19,011 nucleotides of DNA from JBFJVZ01 sp041623895 (lineage in GTDB: Bacteria > Planctomycetota > Planctomycetia > Pirellulales > Pirellulaceae). A program made the position numbers and the translations under genes. Below the pieces are notes generated by a model. The model worked only from the letters and a program-made list of their open reading frames with translations. It had not been told where the DNA came from and did no database searches. Location: the NCBI GenBank assembly GCA_041623895.1, contig JBFJVZ010000101.1:1-19011 (forward strand), in the 5' to 3' direction. Within the stretch, counting starts at the first letter, position 1. Each line of letters starts with the position of its first letter. This document shows positions 15,144 through 19,011 of the stretch, one piece after another.

Positions 15144-16073
15144 CTATTGCAGCGGAAGTCGATAAACAGCTGCGGCGTTCTTCCAGTAGTAGTGCTCTCT
15201 GGCACTCTGGCCTTTTTCACTGATGTATCGGTCCACCAAATGAACGAAGCTGTCATACGTGCCGGTATGCTTCGTGACGGGCCAGTTGCTGCCATAGATC
15301 AGGCGTTCCTTCCCAAAGTTTTCCCACAGCACATTGAGAACGGCATCGTAGTGATCGATCGACTGGGGAGCAGGCTGTGGTACGGAGCGCTGATAAAGGC
15401 CAGATATTTTGCAGGTGACGTTCTTGTTCGCCGCCAGACTCTTAACAGCGGCAATCCATTCCCGTCGCGGTGGCTTACCGTCGAAGTTGTAACCGAGACA
15501 ATGGTTCACCACGATGCGGAGGCTGGGAATCTTGCGAGCAACGGCATCGATCGCCTCGATTCCCGGTATGCCGCCGCCGTTCGTCAGGTAGTCCATCGTC
15601 AGCTCGTTTTCTGCAAGCACTTTGAGGTTCTTAACCACCGTCTTGTCTGAGAAGTCGATTCTCTTTTTTCCACGCGGACGCACACCAACAAACCTCGGGT
15701 CTCGCTTGAGCTTCATCAATTGCTCTTCGAAGTTCTCACGGTAGACATCAATGTTTCCGACAAGTCCCAAGTAAAAGTCATCGTCATCGACAAGGTCCAA
15801 GACCCATCGGTTGTCCGAGAGGTGGGTGCTTGCTTCAACGATTACGACTCCCGTTACTCCAGAAGCTTTTGCAATTCTGGAATACTCCCCTGGCAGGTGT
15901 GGCTTGTAGAGCACTTTGTCATCTTTGGGCGGCCACGATATTTCAATGTCTCGGGTGGTGTCGTAGAGATGAATGTGTGTGTCGATCAGGTGTTTCACCG
16001 GAGCAACATTCTGCGCAATTGACGCGTGTGACCCGATGCAGAGAACCAAAAGAGTAAACTGGAGTCGTATCAT
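15144..16073 (-). CDS. exported amidohydrolase family protein (COG3618 / lactonase-like)
   Basis: A 309-residue TIM-barrel hydrolase of the amidohydrolase superfamily, in the group containing L-fuconolactonase and pyrone-dicarboxylate lactonase. A signal peptide is visible at 1-20 (LQFTLLVLCIGSHASIA), so it probably acts outside the cytoplasm. Motifs: DTHIH at 31-35 on strand 1, VVIVEAS near 76-82, VVNHCLG at 188-194, and LIYGSNWPVT at 258-267. In most relatives the last block is GSDWP; here Asn263 stands in the Asp position (codon 15285-15287). The ATG at 16071-16073 follows CACAGGAAGAACAA, a good Shine-Dalgarno, so I drop the 14 upstream codons. It lies 38 bases from the end of an IS element that separates it from the oxygenase gene. 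A role in hydrolysing a sugar lactone or related ester is inferred, not shown. Confidence 0.9.
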   Translation of the reverse strand: MIRLQFTLLVLCIGSHASIAQNVAPVKHLIDTHIHLYDTTRDIEISWPPKDDKVLYKPHLPGEYSRIAKASGVTGVVIVEASTHLSDNRWVLDLVDDDDFYLGLVGNIDVYRENFEEQLMKLKRDPRFVGVRPRGKKRIDFSDKTVVKNLKVLAENELTMDYLTNGGGIPGIEAIDAVARKIPSLRIVVNHCLGYNFDGKPPRREWIAAVKSLAANKNVTCKISGLYQRSVPQPAPQSIDHYDAVLNVLWENFGKERLIYGSNWPVTKHTGTYDSFVHLVDRYISEKGQSAREHYYWKNAAAVYRLPLQ

Positions 16074-16110
16074 TTGTTCTTCCTGTGTGGCGGGCTGGCC
16101 CGACCGACTA

Positions 16111-16125
16111 GGCACTGTCCCTTAA
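16111..16125. repeat. left terminal inverted repeat of the IS
   Basis: GGCACTGTCCCTTAA, a perfect complement of the right end at 17015-17029. It is flanked on the outside by the TA duplication. Confidence 0.93.
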
Positions 16126-16199
16126 TTGGTATTTGAACAGCTGGACACATTTGGCAACCTCCCGAGTTACCGACCAAAGTGACTCAAGGAGGAAGCCAA

Positions 16200-17018
16200 A
16201 TGTCGCGTCATGATCTCACGGATGAACAGTGGAATGCAATCCGTCGATTGTTGCCATCACAAACATCTGTCCGTCGCGGGCGTCCTTGGACAGATCACCG
16301 TCAAGTTATCAACGGTATTTTTTGGATTCTTCAAACCGGGAGTCCATGGCGAGACTTGCCTGTCGAATTTGGCAAATGGAAAACGGTTTACAATCGATTT
16401 CGTCGTTGGGTGATCGAGGGACTTTGGGACAAACTATTCGCTCGTTTGCTGCAAAGAATGGACCGACTGGGCAACATTGATCGCACTGTGTGGTGTGTGG
16501 ACGGCAGCGTCGTTCGGGTCCATCGTTCGGCTTCGGGAATGGCGTCGCCAGGCGAAGAAGACGATCAAATCCATGCTTTGGGACGCTCCCGAGGCGGGTA
16601 TTCGACGAAATTGCACGTTCTGACTGATGGACGTGGAACCCTTCTGGCGGTGACAGCAACCGGCGGCAAAAGGCACGAAGCGTCCGAATTTGAAAACCTG
16701 TTTGATCACTGTGAGCTAAGCGTGCACTTCTTCCGCCAACGTCCTGATGCAATCGCAGGGGACAAAGGCTACAGCTCCAAGGCAATACGAAACTCCATCA
16801 GCAGTCGCTCGATCAAACCAGTCATACCAACACGCAAACGAGAAGCTCCAAACGAACGGTTTGACCGAACTCGCTATCGGCGACGAAACATTGTTGAAAG
16901 GCTTATCGGTTGGCTCAAAGAATCAAGGCGAATCGCGACGCGGTACGATAAACTTGCAGACTCCTACCTGAGTTTTCTTAAACTCGCGGCAATCAGAAGA
17001 ATGCTACGAGTGATTTAA
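16200..17018 (+). CDS. IS5-family DDE transposase
   Basis: A 272-residue transposase that cuts and joins the element's ends. The N-terminal helix-turn-helix-like part is LTDEQWNAIRRLLPSQ, followed by RRGRPWTDHRQVINGIFWIL and GSPWRDLPVEFGKWKTVYNR (both typical of IS5-family DUF4096-type N-termini). The DDE core has Asp101 (CVDGSVVRVHR), Asp188 (IAGDKGYSS) and Glu233 (RRRNIVERLIGWLKESRRI). The ATG at 16200 has AAGGAGG about 7 bases upstream, so it is preferred to a GTG at 16179. The length is normal and no stop or frameshift interrupts it, so it may be active. The TAA stop (17016-17018) lies inside the right terminal repeat. Confidence 0.95.
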   Translation: MSRHDLTDEQWNAIRRLLPSQTSVRRGRPWTDHRQVINGIFWILQTGSPWRDLPVEFGKWKTVYNRFRRWVIEGLWDKLFARLLQRMDRLGNIDRTVWCVDGSVVRVHRSASGMASPGEEDDQIHALGRSRGGYSTKLHVLTDGRGTLLAVTATGGKRHEASEFENLFDHCELSVHFFRQRPDAIAGDKGYSSKAIRNSISSRSIKPVIPTRKREAPNERFDRTRYRRRNIVERLIGWLKESRRIATRYDKLADSYLSFLKLAAIRRMLRVI

Positions 17019-17029
17019 GGGACAGTGCC
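17015..17029. repeat. right terminal inverted repeat of the IS
   Basis: TTAAGGGACAGTGCC, a perfect complement of the left end. It contains the transposase stop codon. Confidence 0.93.
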
Positions 17030-17062
17030 TAGTGTTGAGTTCTTGATTGCGTTCTTGCCAGA

Positions 17063-17821
17063 TTAGTACCGCATACGAAAGTCGTTCTGGCCAGATTGGT
17101 CAGAACCCCGCATCAGATAGATCGTTCGGTTCGACATCTCCAAACGTCCCTCTCGTTCAAACCGAGTTTCGTCGTCGTGGCAATAGACTGATGAAGTTGG
17201 CATGTAGCGCAAAGTCATACCACGGCGAGGATGATCCGATAAGTTGGGTTCGGAACCATGGTAGAGAAACACGTCGTGAAGTGAGACTTCACCGGGCTGC
17301 AAGACAATGTTAACTGCTTCTGATTCGTCAAACTCGTTTTCGTCTAGTTCCAGATTCAGAGCAATGTTAGGCGCATCACTGCGATTGTGCTTGGCCAGCT
17401 TTTGGGATTTGTGCGAGCCTGGGATAACGCGCAAACAGCCGTTTTGCGTTGTTGATGCATCGAGCGCAATCCAGACCGTACACGTCGCCAACGGTTCGAT
17501 TGGCCAGTATTCGCCGTCTTGATGCCATGGCGTTCGCGTTCCGACTTTTGCAGGCTTGGCAAAGAAGCTGGAGTTCCATAACGCGAAATCGCTTCCAATG
17601 ACTTGTTCAACCATGTCCAAGATATCAGGTCGTCGGGCGACTGAAAGGAACCATGTGTCGTACGCCAGCAGCGCCGAACAATAGTCACTGAATTCAGGGT
17701 GACGATTGACCAATCGAGCGTGTTCCTCGCGGATATCGTCAACAGTTGCTTCGTCCAAGCGAAAGTTAGGGGTGACAAATCCGTCACGATGGTATTGTTC
17801 GATTTCGGAAGGGGTTAACAT
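17063..17821 (-). CDS. phytanoyl-CoA dioxygenase (PhyH) family protein
   Basis: A 252-residue Fe(II)/2-oxoglutarate-dependent oxygenase, likely cytoplasmic. The iron facial triad is visible: WHQDG with His100 and Asp102, and His188 in FLYHGSEPN. The 2-oxoglutarate-binding Arg is in HPRRGMTLRY (about 199-205). GCLRVIPGSHKSQ (128-140) and LQPGEVSLHDVFLYHGS are family hallmarks, and the N-terminal LTPSEIEQYHRDGFV is the standard opening. Length is usual for small PhyH members. The ATG at 17819-17821 follows CACAGGAAGACA, almost the same leader as the amidohydrolase gene. It begins 56 bases after the TRAP permease stop, consistent with one operon. It would hydroxylate a small molecule; the substrate is unknown, and the transporter suggests an imported organic acid. 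Confidence 0.92.
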   Translation of the reverse strand: MLTPSEIEQYHRDGFVTPNFRLDEATVDDIREEHARLVNRHPEFSDYCSALLAYDTWFLSVARRPDILDMVEQVIGSDFALWNSSFFAKPAKVGTRTPWHQDGEYWPIEPLATCTVWIALDASTTQNGCLRVIPGSHKSQKLAKHNRSDAPNIALNLELDENEFDESEAVNIVLQPGEVSLHDVFLYHGSEPNLSDHPRRGMTLRYMPTSSVYCHDDETRFEREGRLEMSNRTIYLMRGSDQSGQNDFRMRY

Positions 17822-17877
17822 TGTCTTCCTGTGGGAATCGTTTTTCAGGTGGGTGCATCACATGCTTACAGAGGCGA

Positions 17878-19011
17878 TCATTTCGCTAAAAGGCTGGGCA
17901 GCCACAGGCTGAATGCTGGAATAAACGTGATGAGGAGCAACGTGATCAGCAGCGGAATGAGAAACGGGACCGTGCCGCGCGTTACCGTTTGAACAGGGCT
18001 CCCGGTGACGCTGCTGAGCACGTACAGCACGAGTCCAACTGGGGGAGTCAGCAGGCCAAGGACCAGATTGAGAATCATCACGATTCCCAGATGAAGTGGA
18101 TCGATTCCAAATTCAATAGCGGCCGGCAGGAGCACGGGGACGGTTATCAAGAGTCCTGCGACTGGTTCGAGAAACATTCCCGTGATCAGCAGTGCAACGT
18201 TGATCAACAACAAAAACACAATTGGATTGTCCGTGAACTGCAGCATCGCCTCGGTCACTGCTTGAGGTCCCTGTTCGCGTGCAATCACCCAACCGAACAG
18301 TCCGGCTGCCGCGACGATCAACATGATCGATCCTGTGGTTGAGGTCGTCTTGATCAGGACTTCGCGGAATGCTACCAGCGACAATGACCGGTAACAGATG
18401 CTCAGAACCAGCACCCACATCACGGCTGCCGCGGCTGCTTCTGTTGGAGTAAAGATCCCGCCGAGAATTCCACCAAGAATAATGACGGGCGTTAGCAGGA
18501 CTGGAAGCGCCGATGCGATCGCCTTAGCAACAGGAATATCTTGGACGATTGCTACTTCGCGCATCGGGTTTTTGCGCGCGTCTCGATAGACGAAGATGCA
18601 GAGGATTAACGTCAGTACAAGTGCTGGCAGCACACCCGCAAAAAACAGTGCTCCGACAGAAACGCCGGCGGAGACCGCGTAGACAATCGCAGGGATACTA
18701 GGCGGCATGATCGGTCCGATGAGCGATGATGCTCCGGTCAGGCCGAGCGCAAACTTCTCGTCATAACCGCGTTTCTTCATCGCCGGTACAAGGACGGAAC
18801 CGAGTCCTGCAGCATCGGCGATGGCAGCGCCGCTCATCCAGGAAAACATCAGACTGCTGAAGACATTCACAAACCCGAGATTGCCGGGAATCTTTTTAAA
18901 CAGAGTTAGCAACATTCGAAACAGTCGATCGGCCAAGCCGCCTGCGTTACTCAGATAGCCGGTCATAATAAATAGCGGAACGGCCAGCAGCGGGAATGAA
19001 TCGACCGAACC
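17878..19011 (-). CDS. TRAP transporter large permease, DctM/SiaM type, 5' end beyond the window
   Basis: The C-terminal 377 codons of the large membrane subunit of a tripartite ATP-independent periplasmic transporter, which imports organic acids with a binding protein and a small permease. The frame is open to the right edge (SFPLLAVPLFIMTGYL), so the true start lies outside; roughly 50 residues are missing against the usual length of about 430. Hallmarks are SGAAIADAAGLGSVLVPAM, IMPPSIPAIVYAV, GGIFTPTEAAAAA and LGLLTPPVGLVLYV, with about ten hydrophobic segments. The small permease and binding-protein genes would be expected just upstream, beyond the right edge. It is followed at 56 bases by the PhyH gene. 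The substrate is not readable from this subunit. Confidence 0.95.
   Translation of the reverse strand, partial: GSVDSFPLLAVPLFIMTGYLSNAGGLADRLFRMLLTLFKKIPGNLGFVNVFSSLMFSWMSGAAIADAAGLGSVLVPAMKKRGYDEKFALGLTGASSLIGPIMPPSIPAIVYAVSAGVSVGALFFAGVLPALVLTLILCIFVYRDARKNPMREVAIVQDIPVAKAIASALPVLLTPVIILGGILGGIFTPTEAAAAAVMWVLVLSICYRSLSLVAFREVLIKTTSTTGSIMLIVAAAGLFGWVIAREQGPQAVTEAMLQFTDNPIVFLLLINVALLITGMFLEPVAGLLITVPVLLPAAIEFGIDPLHLGIVMILNLVLGLLTPPVGLVLYVLSSVTGSPVQTVTRGTVPFLIPLLITLLLITFIPAFSLWLPSLLAK

Larger units (their letters stand above)
16111..17029. mobile_element. IS5-family insertion sequence, 919 bp, apparently intact
   Basis: The element has perfect 15-bp terminal inverted repeats, GGCACTGTCCCTTAA at 16111-16125 and its complement at 17015-17029. 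It is flanked by TA on both sides (16109-16110 and 17030-17031) within a CTA...TAG context, so the original target was CTAG with a 2-bp TA duplication. That matches the YTAR target preference known for IS5-type elements. It holds a single full-length transposase gene with no frameshift. It sits between the oxygenase and amidohydrolase genes, opposite in direction to both, and damages neither coding sequence. Confidence 0.93.

Noticed and set aside
1..19011. CRISPR arrays, tRNA or rRNA genes, phage genes
   Set aside because: No regularly spaced repeats, tRNA-like cloverleaf, rRNA signature or phage structural gene was seen.

Overview
The window looks like a stretch of a Planctomycetota chromosome, probably a marine Pirellula/Rhodopirellula-type organism. 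The call rests on gene families that are strongly concentrated in that phylum: PSCyt/PSD multi-domain cytochrome-like proteins (DUF1549/DUF1553 and DUF1587/1592/1588/1585), their Tat-exported partners (DUF1501, DUF1552), and a very large Ser/Thr kinase fused to a STAND-type NTPase and a formylglycine-generating-enzyme-like (FGE-like) domain. There are no rRNA or tRNA genes, no CRISPR array and no phage genes.

Layout. (1) 44-853, minus: a short-chain dehydrogenase/reductase with an unusual active site. (2) 1069-4630, plus: a two-gene unit of a haem-motif PSCyt1/PSCyt2/PSD1 protein followed 22 bp later by a Tat-signal DUF1501 protein. (3) 4666-9126, minus and convergent with (2): a 1486-residue protein with kinase, nSTAND-like NTPase, one membrane segment, a helical region and an FGE-like module. 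(4) 9127-10770: a gene-poor stretch of about 1.6 kb with one plausible small orphan gene (9833-10234, minus) and one doubtful ORF. (5) 10771-14875, minus: a second cytochrome/Tat pair, DUF1587/1592/1588/1585 followed by DUF1552. The DUF1552 gene has a one-base deletion near its 3' end, and its proper C-terminus is still readable in another frame. (6) 15144-19011, minus: an exported amidohydrolase (COG3618 type), a phytanoyl-CoA-dioxygenase-like oxygenase, and a TRAP transporter large permease that runs off the right edge. An intact 919-bp IS5-family element (16111-17029), with a CTAG target and TA duplication, sits between the amidohydrolase and oxygenase genes, facing the other way.

How the genes fit together. 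Regions 5 and 6 lie on one strand in the order transporter, oxygenase, (IS), amidohydrolase, cytochrome-type protein, Tat protein. This suggests a catabolic locus for an imported organic acid or lactone-type substrate, but the substrate cannot be read from the sequence. It carries two signs of decay or flux: the IS within the likely transcription unit and the DUF1552 frameshift. Region 2 is an analogous module of a different subfamily. The kinase-STAND-FGE-like protein is the most system-like single gene: it combines a signalling output, a switch NTPase and a likely sensor domain in one chain.
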